Shown here: in pieces, positions 5,480-11,988 of the stretch
How positions within the stretch are numbered: position 1 is the first letter of the stretch
How the letters are laid out: each line of letters begins with the position of its first letter
DNA from: Prevotella sp. UBA1104
Lineage (GTDB): Bacteria; Bacteroidota; Bacteroidia; Bacteroidales; Bacteroidaceae
Length of the DNA: 12,820 nucleotides
NCBI GenBank assembly: GCA_002314055.1
Contig: DCBP01000095.1
Coordinates: forward strand, 1 to 12,820
Reading direction: 5' to 3'
Program-made: the position numbers and the translations under genes
The notes under the pieces: model-generated
The model's input: the letters and a program-made list of their open reading frames with translations, nothing else
What the model was told of the DNA's origin: nothing
Database searches by the model: none

Positions 5480-7082
5480 TAAAATCCATAATCTAATCTT
5501 CGATCTCGGTTGCGTTATCGTAGACCTCGACAGACAGAAGTGTATCGAGGCTCTGGAGCGCATCGGTGCCGGAGAGATAGCCCATTATGTTGACGAGTGC
5601 AAGCAGATAGACATGTTTCTCGACCTTGAACTTGGTAAGATAGATGTGGCAGAGTTCTGTAGGGAGATAAGGAAACGCGCTCCGGGCTGCAAGGCTTCCG
5701 ACGAGGAGATAAGTAGGGCGTGGGGCGAACTCCTCACGGGTATCCCCGTGGAGCGCCTGCAGATGATAGAGCGTCTGCACAGGAAATACAACATATATCT
5801 CTTGAGCAACAGTAATCCGGTGCACTGGGATAAGTCGGTAGATAACTTCTTCCCTAAGGCGGGCCATGAGCCGGAATACTATTTCGACAAGATGTTTATA
5901 TCTTATAAGATGGGAATGGTGAAGCCCGACCCGCGGATTTTTGAAACCCTTATCCGTGAGACCGGTATCATTCCAGAGGAAACTCTTTTTATTGACGACT
6001 CCACGGCAAATTGCCGCGCTGCCGAAGAATTCGGCATCAATACGCTGCATGTAACCCACGGCAGCGAGTGGCTGGAGGAATTCTCTGGCGGCTCTGAGTC
6101 TTATGAGGGTTCTGGGAGTTCTAAGAGTTCTGAGGGTTCTAAGAGTTCTGGGAGTTCTGAGAGTTCTGGGAGTTATGAGTTCTCGGAGAAAATTGTAGCC
6201 ACAATCGGTTTCTTTGATGGTGTTCACCGCGGTCATCGCTATCTGATAGATCAGGTGAAGGCTGTGGCAAGGGAGCATGGCGCAGAGTCGATGGTGATAA
6301 CCTTCGACCGTCATCCGCGAGAGGTGCTCCACAGTGATTACCAACCACAGATGTTAAGCACGCTCAGCGAGAAAACGGAAATGATAAAGGCAACGGGTGT
6401 AGACCACTGCGAGGTGCTGCCGTTTGATGAGGCTATGGCATTATTGTCGGCGTATGATTTCATGAAGACGGTGTTGCGCGACAGACTCGGCGTGAAATAT
6501 CTTGTCATCGGCTACGACAACCGCTTCGGACATAACCGCTCGGAGGGCTTTGACGATTATGTACGGTTTGGCAGAGAACTCGGCATCGAGGTGATACGTG
6601 CCAAGGCTTTTGTGCTCAACGGCGTGAATGTCAGTTCGTCGGTAGTGCGCTCCTTCCTCTCCGCAGGCGAGGTGGAGATGGCTGCAATGTGTCTCGGCTA
6701 CAGATATTCCATAAGCGGCAAGGTGGTGAGCGGCGTGCAAGAGGGAAGAAAAATGGGCTTCCCCACGGCAAACATCGACATAAAGGGGATAAAGAAGATG
6801 CTGCCGGCAAATGGCGTGTATGCTGTCGTGGCGTTGCTAAGCGACGGCTCGCAGTATCAGGCGATGATGAATATCGGTATGCGTCCTACGTTTCATGGCG
6901 AGAAGACCACACTTGAGGTGAACCTCTTTGACTTTAGCGGCGACCTGTATGGCAAGCAGCTCTCGGTGTCGTTCGTAAAGCGGATTCGCGAAGAGAGAAA
7001 GTTTGAGTCGGAGAAGGCTCTAAAGCGACAACTCGAAAAGGATAGGGAAGAGTGTTTGAAGATTGAAAAATGGAAAGATTGA
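5469..7082 (+). CDS. ribF: HAD phosphatase fused to riboflavin kinase/FAD synthetase RibF
   Basis: One 537-aa frame joins two enzymes. Residues 1-205 are a HAD hydrolase of the YihX-like type: motif I FDLGCVIVD (nucleophile D12), motif II S113 in LLSNSN, motif III K152 in MVKPDP, and motif IV D176-D177 in LFIDDS. Residues 209-239 are a Ser/Gly/Glu/Lys linker coded by 9-bp repeats. Residues 240-537 are RibF: an FMN adenylyltransferase with ATIGFFDGVHRGH (HxGH at 253-256) and a riboflavin kinase with GFPTANID from 430 and NIGMRPTF. RibF turns riboflavin into FMN and then FAD. No in-frame ATG precedes the HRGH motif, so RibF must be made as a fusion unless a non-AUG start is used. The RibF part seems to lack the first 10-15 residues of stand-alone homologues. 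ATG 5469 overlaps the ATPase stop by 11 bases; an upstream TTG at 5427 is rejected as it lies inside the ATPase. Confidence 0.93.
   Translation: MISNKIHNLIFDLGCVIVDLDRQKCIEALERIGAGEIAHYVDECKQIDMFLDLELGKIDVAEFCREIRKRAPGCKASDEEISRAWGELLTGIPVERLQMIERLHRKYNIYLLSNSNPVHWDKSVDNFFPKAGHEPEYYFDKMFISYKMGMVKPDPRIFETLIRETGIIPEETLFIDDSTANCRAAEEFGINTLHVTHGSEWLEEFSGGSESYEGSGSSKSSEGSKSSGSSESSGSYEFSEKIVATIGFFDGVHRGHRYLIDQVKAVAREHGAESMVITFDRHPREVLHSDYQPQMLSTLSEKTEMIKATGVDHCEVLPFDEAMALLSAYDFMKTVLRDRLGVKYLVIGYDNRFGHNRSEGFDDYVRFGRELGIEVIRAKAFVLNGVNVSSSVVRSFLSAGEVEMAAMCLGYRYSISGKVVSGVQEGRKMGFPTANIDIKGIKKMLPANGVYAVVALLSDGSQYQAMMNIGMRPTFHGEKTTLEVNLFDFSGDLYGKQLSVSFVKRIREERKFESEKALKRQLEKDREECLKIEKWKD
6093..6182 (+). 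repeat. About ten 9-bp repeats coding the HAD-RibF linker
   Basis: Codon-aligned 9-bp units of the form TCT-RRG-RGT run from 6093 to about 6182 and encode S-(E/G/K)-(S/G) triplets. Units include TCTGGGAGT, TCTAAGAGT, TCTGAGGGT and TCTGAGAGT. Shifted by phase they read GAGTTCTGR, matching the reverse complement of the array at 3365-3400 at seven or more of nine positions. Confidence 0.9.
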
Positions 7083-7101
7083 AAAATTGAAGGATTGAAA
7101 G
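7061..7101 (+). repeat. 16-bp repeat spanning the ribF stop codon
   Basis: GATTGAAAAATGGAAA (7061-7076), GATTGAAAAATTGAAG (7077-7092) and a partial GATTGAAAG (7093-7101) are near-identical direct repeats. The ribF stop TGA (7080-7082) lies in the second copy, and the last residues of RibF (KIEKWKD) are encoded by repeat DNA. Similar ATTGAAA-type arrays are, to my knowledge, common spacers in Bacteroidota. Confidence 0.8.
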
Positions 7102-7106
7102 GCGAA

Positions 7107-7904
7107 ATGGATAATAAGAATAATACGACAAAGGATGTGGCAATACTTGTCTTTAAACAAGTTTTTGCCTTCATTGCTATCATAGTAATTAGCAGTTTGA
7201 TTGTTCAGGGTGTATGGAAGCTGATAGCCGGTAAGGACGGTGGCATTAATGCCATGATTCTTACATCGGCAGTGTACAGTCTGCTTGTGTTGCTGGTATT
7301 TATCAGGATGAAATGGAGCGTCTTGTCGCCGGCGTATATGCAGAGCCGTCCGTGGGCAGTACTTGCATGGACTGCAGTGGCCGGAGTGGGGGCAATAATC
7401 CCGGAGATGTATCTGGAGGAACTGATGCCCGACCTTAAAAATTTGGTGGAGAAGGAGATGATGGAATTGATACACAACGACTTTGGGTATTTCACGCTCT
7501 GCCTCTTTGCCCCCTTTGTTGAGGAAACGGTGTTTCGCGGTGCCGTGCTCCGCACGCTGTTGCCACGGATGAAGAGCCGTTGGGCGGCGATAGCAATATC
7601 CGCAGCACTGTTCTCGCTAGTACATATGAATCCGGCGCAGATGCCCTTTGCTTTTGTTGCCGGACTGATGCTCGGTTGGCTATACAGCCGCACGGGGAGC
7701 ATTCTGCCGGGCGTTGCCTACCATTGGGTGAACAACACCATGGTGTTTGCCATGGCGCGCCTCTTGCCGCCGCAGATAATAAACGGACATCTTATTGATA
7801 TCTTTGGCGGCGACCATAGGCGGATGACACTGGCGGTAATCTTCTCGCTCTTTATCCTCCTGCCGGCAATATACCAGCTGAATGTAAGAACGAGAAAAGC
7901 TTAG
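7107..7904 (+). CDS. CPBP family intramembrane metalloprotease
   Basis: This 265-aa integral membrane protein belongs to the CPBP (CAAX protease/bacteriocin-processing, Abi) family, the glutamate-type intramembrane proteases related to Rce1. Visible motifs are EETVFR (E139, E140, R144), FSLVH (169-173) and YHWVNN (H206, N210), which form the active site. Hydrophobic helices lie near residues 14-36, 50-68, 84-98, 127-138, 160-172, 180-193, 200-217 and 240-257. Substrate is not known; Bacteroidota carry many copies with undefined roles. The start is ATG 7107, 24 bases after the ribF stop; a TTG at 7095 in the same frame falls in repeat DNA and is rejected. It is probably the last gene of the ATPase-ribF operon. 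Confidence 0.9.
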   Translation: MDNKNNTTKDVAILVFKQVFAFIAIIVISSLIVQGVWKLIAGKDGGINAMILTSAVYSLLVLLVFIRMKWSVLSPAYMQSRPWAVLAWTAVAGVGAIIPEMYLEELMPDLKNLVEKEMMELIHNDFGYFTLCLFAPFVEETVFRGAVLRTLLPRMKSRWAAIAISAALFSLVHMNPAQMPFAFVAGLMLGWLYSRTGSILPGVAYHWVNNTMVFAMARLLPPQIINGHLIDIFGGDHRRMTLAVIFSLFILLPAIYQLNVRTRKA

Positions 7905-8014
7905 CTTGTATAATTCATCGGATAATGTATTCAAGTTTCGGATTTATGGCTCTATTTAATATTCTCCTATGAATAATACAGCTTAGGAAGGAAACAAAAA
8001 AGAGAAAAACTTTC

Positions 8015-8042
8015 TTTGTGTCCGTGTAAAACATTACCTTTG
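8015..8042 (+). promoter_or_regulatory. coaD promoter
   Basis: TACCTTTG at 8035-8042 matches TAnnTTTG. A TTTG at 8015-8018 is only 16 bases upstream; a TTTC at 8011-8014 has a better 20-base spacing. The ATG at 8062 would follow a leader of about 14 bases. Confidence 0.55.
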
Positions 8043-8061
8043 TACGCAAAAACGAAAAGTA

Positions 8062-8514
8062 ATGAGAAACGGAATATTCGTAGGAAGTTTTGACCCCTAT
8101 ACGATAGGTCATGATTCCATCGTGAGGCGCGCCCTGCCGCTATTCGACAAGATAATCATCGGCGTGGGCTTCAACGAGCGGAAGAAATATATGCAGACCA
8201 CCGAGCAACGCGTGAAAACGATAAAGAAGATATACGAGAGCGAAACGAAGATAGAGGTAAAGCAGTATAACGACCTGACCGTAGACTTTGCCCGTCGCGA
8301 ACAGGCGGAGTTTATCATCAAGGGAGTGCGAAGTGTGAAGGACTTTGAGTATGAGCGCGAGCAAGCCGACATCAACCGTCAGTTAACGGGCATAGAGACA
8401 GTGCTCTTCTTTGCTGAGGCAGGTATGGAGAGTATCAGTTCGAGTGTCGTCAGAGAACTCGTGCATTTCGGAAAAGACGTAAGGCGGTTCTTGCCAAATC
8501 AAATTAAGAGTTAA
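8062..8514 (+). CDS. coaD: Phosphopantetheine adenylyltransferase
   Basis: CoaD transfers AMP from ATP to 4'-phosphopantetheine, giving dephospho-CoA, the fourth of five steps from pantothenate to CoA. The 150-aa protein has GSFDPYTIGH with the nucleotidyltransferase TIGH (14-17), the RSVKDFEYE region (90-98) and ISSSVVRE (125-132). It is slightly shorter than typical members (about 155-165 aa) because the C-terminus ends just after RRFLPNQIKS. The last residues and the TAA stop (8512-8514) are supplied by a 7-bp AAGAGTT repeat, so the native tail may have been replaced. It has its own promoter and is not obviously linked in function to its neighbours. Confidence 0.96.
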   Translation: MRNGIFVGSFDPYTIGHDSIVRRALPLFDKIIIGVGFNERKKYMQTTEQRVKTIKKIYESETKIEVKQYNDLTVDFARREQAEFIIKGVRSVKDFEYEREQADINRQLTGIETVLFFAEAGMESISSSVVRELVHFGKDVRRFLPNQIKS

Positions 8515-8533
8515 GAGTTAAGATTTAAGAGTT
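8506..8533 (+). repeat. Four 7-bp AAGAGTT repeats over the coaD stop
   Basis: Units AAGAGTT, AAGAGTT, AAGATTT, AAGAGTT run without gaps. The first two contain the final Lys-Ser codons and TAA stop of coaD. A small hairpin (TCGGC, TTT, GCCGA; 8535-8547) follows, without a T-tract. Confidence 0.85.
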
Positions 8534-8572
8534 GTCGGCTTTGCCGATTAAGAATTGGAGAATTAAGATTTG

Positions 8573-8708
8573 AGGAATTTCAATGAGAACTCTAAACTCA
8601 AAAACTCTAAACCGCAGCGAGAATAACTCTAAATTCTACATTCAAATAACTCTACATTCAAATAACTCTACATTCTACATTCTACATTCTAAATTCTACA
8701 TTCAAATT
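8573..8708 (+). repeat. AACTCTAAA / ACATTCTA short-period repeats before ybeY
   Basis: The spacer consists of degenerate units such as AACTCTAAA, AAATAACTCTACATTC (two near copies) and ATTCTACATTC (several). The AACTCT units are the reverse orientation of the AGAGTT units at 8506-8533. The frame of ybeY stays open through this tract back to 8583, but the predicted peptide is only repeat translation (FYIQI, FYILHSKFYIQI). Confidence 0.8.
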
Positions 8709-9119
8709 ATGATAACATACAATTCAGACGGCGTGAAGATGCCGAAAATAAGAAAGCGCGACACATCGGCTTGGATAAAGGCCGTTGCCGCCACGTATGG
8801 GCGTAAAGTGGGCGACGTGGGCTACATGTTCGTCAGCGACGAGAAAATCCTTGAGGTGAACCGTGAATACCTCGGACACGACTATTACACGGATGTCATA
8901 ACCTTCGACTACGACGAGGACGATATCGTGAGTGGCGACATCGTTATCTCGCTCGATACCGTGCGCTCCAATGCCGAACTCTTCGGTAAGTCGTACGACG
9001 ACGAGTTGCACCGCGTCATCATCCACGGCATACTCCACCTTTGCGGTATCAACGACAAGGGACCTGGCGAACGCGAGATTATGGAGGCAGCCGAGAACAA
9101 GGCGCTGGCGATGCTTTAG
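8709..9119 (+). CDS. ybeY: Endoribonuclease YbeY, rRNA maturation factor
   Basis: YbeY is a single-strand endoribonuclease needed for 16S rRNA 3'-end maturation and ribosome quality control. The 136-aa protein has the conserved TDVITF (61-66) and SGDIVIS (76-82) segments and the metal motif HGILHLCGIND (H106, H110). In most families the third ligand of HxxxHxxGYDH is His; here it is D116, followed by KGPGEREIM. I believe this INDKGPGE form is usual in Bacteroidota, so the enzyme is probably active. The start is ATG 8709; an ATG at 8583 in the same frame would add 42 residues of repeat translation and is rejected. The stop overlaps the rnhB stop by four bases on the other strand. Confidence 0.93.
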   Translation: MITYNSDGVKMPKIRKRDTSAWIKAVAATYGRKVGDVGYMFVSDEKILEVNREYLGHDYYTDVITFDYDEDDIVSGDIVISLDTVRSNAELFGKSYDDELHRVIIHGILHLCGINDKGPGEREIMEAAENKALAML

Positions 9120-9724
9120 TCCTCAAACGGCAGTTCCGGTTCCTGCGACCCAAGTAAATTATAACTCATGCGATGATACGGACTGACACCGTGCTGGCGA
9201 ATAGCCTCACGGTGTTTTTTCGTTGGATACCCCTTGTTGCTCTTCCAGTCATACTGCGGATATTCTTCGGCAAGCCTGTCCATATAGTCGTCGCGATATG
9301 TCTTTGCAAGAATACTTGCTGCAGCGATAGCCATATACTTACCGTCGCCCTTCACGATTGTAGTATACGGCAAGTCCTTGTAAGGTTTAAACCTGTTTCC
9401 GTCTACAATCACCGCCTCCGGTCTCACCTTCAGTTGGTCGAGAGCGCGGTGCATGGCGAGGAAACTGGCATTCAGAATATTTATCTTGTCGATTTCCTCC
9501 GGCGTAACGATGCCCACCGCCCATGCCACGGCATCCCTTTCAATCACCTCCCGCAGTTGTTTCCGCTTGCGGTCGGTAAGTTTCTTAGAGTCGTTGAGCA
9601 ATTCATTCTTATAGTTTGGCGGCAGAATTACGGCAGCTGCATACACACTGCCGGCAAGGCATCCGCGTCCTGCCTCGTCGCAGCCAGCCTCTATCATTCC
9701 CTCATAATAGTGGTTTTCCAACAT
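9116..9724 (-). CDS. rnhB: Ribonuclease HII
   Basis: RNase HII cuts the RNA strand of RNA-DNA hybrids and removes single ribonucleotides from DNA. The 202-aa length is normal. Motif GCDEAGRGCLAG carries catalytic D16 and E17; D108 in VIVDGN and D145/D146 in ILAKTYRDDYM complete the acidic site. The KGDGKYMAIAAASILAK segment is the typical substrate-binding region. The gene converges on ybeY with a 4-base stop overlap (TAA read from 9118-9116). Its upstream side is a 515-base divergent spacer in which no TAnnTTTG box was found on the minus strand. Confidence 0.96.
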   Translation of the reverse strand: MLENHYYEGMIEAGCDEAGRGCLAGSVYAAAVILPPNYKNELLNDSKKLTDRKRKQLREVIERDAVAWAVGIVTPEEIDKINILNASFLAMHRALDQLKVRPEAVIVDGNRFKPYKDLPYTTIVKGDGKYMAIAAASILAKTYRDDYMDRLAEEYPQYDWKSNKGYPTKKHREAIRQHGVSPYHRMSYNLLGSQEPELPFED

Positions 9725-9899
9725 ATGCTTATTGTTTTTTTATAATATATACGTGATTTCTTCATATTTATTGTGTCTGTATATAATAGAATGTTGTCTA
9801 CAGGATTATTCCGACTTCCGTTTGTTGGGACATATGAATTATATAGATTAGGGTATATTAAATCGATATTTATATAGAAAATTACTTATTTGTCAGTGT

Positions 9900-9999
9900 C
9901 GAATAATTTGTACACCACTGGCGGCTAATGGTTCACCACTGGCGGCTAATGGTTCATTGGTGGTGAATAATGGTACGCCAGTGGTGTACGAATTATTTG
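9900..9999. repeat. 100-base nested inverted repeat
   Basis: The outer arms 9902-9923 and 9976-9997 are complementary over 22 positions with one exception, which is a G-U wobble if transcribed from the plus strand. Inside, 9932-9939 (TTCACCAC) pairs with 9960-9967 (GTGGTGAA). The outer and inner helices are separated by 8 bases on each side, so the structure is symmetrical, and the top loop is 20 bases. It lies between divergent genes, so it is not an ordinary terminator. Confidence 0.9.
9913..9954 (+). repeat. Exact 21-bp tandem duplication within the palindrome
   Basis: A 21-bp unit beginning CACCACTGGCGG and ending CTAATGGTT occurs twice without a gap (9913-9933 and 9934-9954). The core CACCACTGGCG appears again inverted at 9976-9986. 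A degenerate third core is at 9959-9966 (inverted). Confidence 0.95.
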
Positions 10000-10158
10000 A
10001 TGCAGTTATGCTCCTTATTTATTCGTTAATCTCTTTAATATACATTATTCTATGAAAAAACAGACAATATATTAGATATTTGTATTAAGTAGAGACAGCC
10101 GAAAGTTATAAAAACGTAAAAAATAACGAATTGTAGAACAATGGAACGTTTTTATATG

Positions 10159-10166
10159 TAATTTTG
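10159..10166 (+). promoter_or_regulatory. -7 box of the secreted-protein gene
   Basis: TAATTTTG matches TAnnTTTG. The nearest upstream TTG (10131-10133) is about 25 bases away, too far for a good -33 box. Transcription from here would give a leader of about 65-70 bases, AT-rich and with weak hairpin potential. Confidence 0.5.
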
Positions 10167-10239
10167 CAAAATATTTCCGTTATACAGTTTTTTTATAAAA
10201 AATAAACGGCAATAGGTATTACACATAATTAATTATAAT

Positions 10240-11799
10240 ATGAAGAAAATTTTTACTTTATTAGCTTCGGCACTCTTTGCCGTAACAGTAAGCGCAGAGA
10301 GCTACACAGGCGCACTGAAAGTAACAGTAAACGGCATTTCTACCGATGCTGGAAATGCAAACGTTGAAATGACTCCAAACGGCGATGGAACCTGCAACTT
10401 CTCCTTGAAGAACTTCATGTTCGTAGAGGGCGGGCAGCAGATGCCTGTAGGAACAATCAATCTTAAGAATATTCCTTACGACAAAGCAAGTGCAGTGGCT
10501 GTATTCTCAGGAGACCAGGAGTTAACAATCGCTGACGGCGATGACCCTTCTGTTCCTTTCTGGATGGGCAGTATGCTCGGCGAGATGCCTATCTTTATTC
10601 AGGGCTCTACCTACAACGGCAAGATGAAGGCTGTTATCCTTATCGATGCCAACAAGAATAACCTCGGAGTAATCAAGGTGCTCTTCGGCGAGAATGCAGA
10701 CGAGGTGGGACAGATTCCTAACTCTGGTTTCGAGAAATACCACAAGGCCGGTTCTATCGACGAGGCTAACGCATGGCACTCATTCGGAAGCTGCGACGGA
10801 AAGTTTGCAAGTATGGTAAAGGGTACTGCACATACAGAGGCAGTGAAAGATGTTTGTCCAGGTACAACGGGAACAACATCATTGCGCATATTCTCTACTT
10901 CAATTTTGGGAATTTCAGCCAACGGTACTGTAACGACAGGACGTATGTCTGCTGGATCAGTTTCAGCTACGGACAAATCGAACCACGCTTACCTCGACAT
11001 GTCAAAGACAGATGTTGACGGCAACGGTGATCCATTCTATGCTGCCCTTACAGCATTCCCTGACTCTATCGGCGTGTGGATGAAATACAATCCGGGCAAG
11101 AGCGGACTCAAGGCTTCTATCTCGGCAGTAATCACCGACGGAACTTACTATCAGGACCCTGAGGACAAGACATATAACAATGTTGTAGCAAAGGCAAGCA
11201 ATACCGACATCGAGGAGAATGGCGGTAGCTGGCAGTACGTAACAGTGCCTTTCGACTATGCATCATATGAAAAGCCAGAGGGACAGGAGATTGCCGGCAG
11301 GGCAATGCTCGTAACAATGTCTACATGTGCTACTCCTGGTGGCGGTACAGGCAATGACAATCTGTATGTTGACGACCTGCGTCTGATCTACAACTACAAG
11401 CCACAGGCTCTCTCATACAACGGGGTCGCTTTTGCAGACTTTGCCACAGACAAGTTCGAGTACACACTCACAGGTGTAGACAACTTTGATGAGGATTTCC
11501 TGACTGCAGTAGTTCCTACTGATGAATACGAGGAGTCTAAGGTTGTAGTAGAGGATGAGGAGAATCCGGGCAACGGAACAGTTTTCTACACTCTTATCTC
11601 GGGTGACTTCCAGAACACCGTTACTTATACTATCCACTATGCCGGTACTACTGGTATCAACGGCGTGGAGAACTCCAAGAGCAACGGCGTTGCAGGAATC
11701 TACGACCTCAGCGGTCGCCGCGTAAGCATGAATGCCGGACAGCATGGCGTGTTCATCATCCGCACTGCTGATGGCAAGACTTACAAAGTGAACAAATAA
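10240..11799 (+). CDS. Secreted protein with calycin-like, PCMD-like and C-terminal sorting domains
   Basis: A 519-aa exported protein. Residues 1-19 (MKKIFTLLASALFAVTVSA) are a signal peptide with likely cleavage before E20; there is no lipobox Cys. Residues 20-155 look like a calycin/lipocalin-like beta barrel of the kind seen in Bacteroidota surface proteins. From about 158 (QIPNSGFEKY) to 385 (NDNLYVDDLRLIYN) the pattern resembles the PCMD domain (putative carbohydrate metabolism). Residues 386-470 form an Ig-like beta region. The tail from about 472 (INGVENSK, GIYDLSGRRVS, GVFIIRTADGKTYKVNK) resembles type IX secretion C-terminal domains. It is probably a surface or secreted glycan-related protein; the ligand is unknown. 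Gly/Asn/Thr-rich composition and uniform preferred codons suggest strong expression. It stands alone between its promoter and a strong terminator. Confidence 0.85.
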   Translation: MKKIFTLLASALFAVTVSAESYTGALKVTVNGISTDAGNANVEMTPNGDGTCNFSLKNFMFVEGGQQMPVGTINLKNIPYDKASAVAVFSGDQELTIADGDDPSVPFWMGSMLGEMPIFIQGSTYNGKMKAVILIDANKNNLGVIKVLFGENADEVGQIPNSGFEKYHKAGSIDEANAWHSFGSCDGKFASMVKGTAHTEAVKDVCPGTTGTTSLRIFSTSILGISANGTVTTGRMSAGSVSATDKSNHAYLDMSKTDVDGNGDPFYAALTAFPDSIGVWMKYNPGKSGLKASISAVITDGTYYQDPEDKTYNNVVAKASNTDIEENGGSWQYVTVPFDYASYEKPEGQEIAGRAMLVTMSTCATPGGGTGNDNLYVDDLRLIYNYKPQALSYNGVAFADFATDKFEYTLTGVDNFDEDFLTAVVPTDEYEESKVVVEDEENPGNGTVFYTLISGDFQNTVTYTIHYAGTTGINGVENSKSNGVAGIYDLSGRRVSMNAGQHGVFIIRTADGKTYKVNK

Positions 11800-11837
11800 T
11801 CAGACAAGAGAGCATTCGTTGTTCTTCTAAGAATATA

Positions 11838-11872
11838 ATCCCGGACAGGAAAGTCCGGGATTTTTCTTTTTT
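11838..11872 (+). terminator. Rho-independent terminator
   Basis: ATCCCGGAC (11838-11846) and GTCCGGGAT (11853-11861) form a perfect 9-bp stem with a 6-base AGGAAA loop, followed by TTTTCTTTTTT. It ends the secreted-protein transcript 39 bases after the stop codon. Confidence 0.95.
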
Positions 11873-11893
11873 AAGGATTTATCAGTCTGCTGT

Positions 11894-11924
11894 TTTGTAC
11901 TTTACCATATTATCATTATCTTTG
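11894..11924 (+). promoter_or_regulatory. Promoter of the PD-(D/E)XK nuclease gene
   Basis: TTTG (11894-11897), a 19-base spacer and TATCTTTG (11917-11924) match the Bacteroidota consensus fully. A leader of about 60 bases follows, with a good purine-rich ribosome site AAGGAG (11974-11979), unusual in this phylum, nine bases before the ATG. Confidence 0.8.
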
Positions 11925-11988
11925 TAACGGAATAGCATACCCACATTCAAGTGGCGGGCTATAAAAATAAGAAAAGGAGAGAAGCATT

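Larger units (their letters stand above)
9725..10239. other. Divergent spacer with a large nested palindrome
   Basis: No coding frame of note lies between rnhB and the secreted-protein gene. The spacer is very AT-rich except for the block at 9900-9999, an inverted repeat containing a tandem duplication. A promoter box for the plus-strand gene is at 10159-10166. Its leader holds weak CCGTT/AACGG and T6/A6 complementary segments (about 10177-10208). Nothing else is recognisable. Confidence 0.8.

Noticed and set aside
5493..6344. Minus-strand open frame opposite the HAD part
   Set aside because: It is an antisense shadow of a clear HAD enzyme. Its TLRTPRTLRT section is simply the reverse translation of the 9-bp linker repeat.
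7907..7980. Inverted repeat after the CPBP gene
   Set aside because: Arms of 12 bases (TGTATAATTCAT with ATGAATAATACA) have one mismatch, are AT-rich and are separated by 50 bases. There is no T-tract, so it is too weak to call a terminator or regulatory element.
8583..8708. N-terminal extension of YbeY from an upstream ATG
   Set aside because: The extra 42 residues are translation of short-period repeats and are absent from the family pattern. The ATG at 8709 gives a normal-length YbeY.
9173..9745. Plus-strand open frame opposite rnhB
   Set aside because: rnhB has complete catalytic motifs on the minus strand; the opposite frame has no family resemblance.
9913..9954. CRISPR-like repeats
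   Set aside because: Only two direct copies without any spacer between them, inside a palindrome, and no cas genes nearby.
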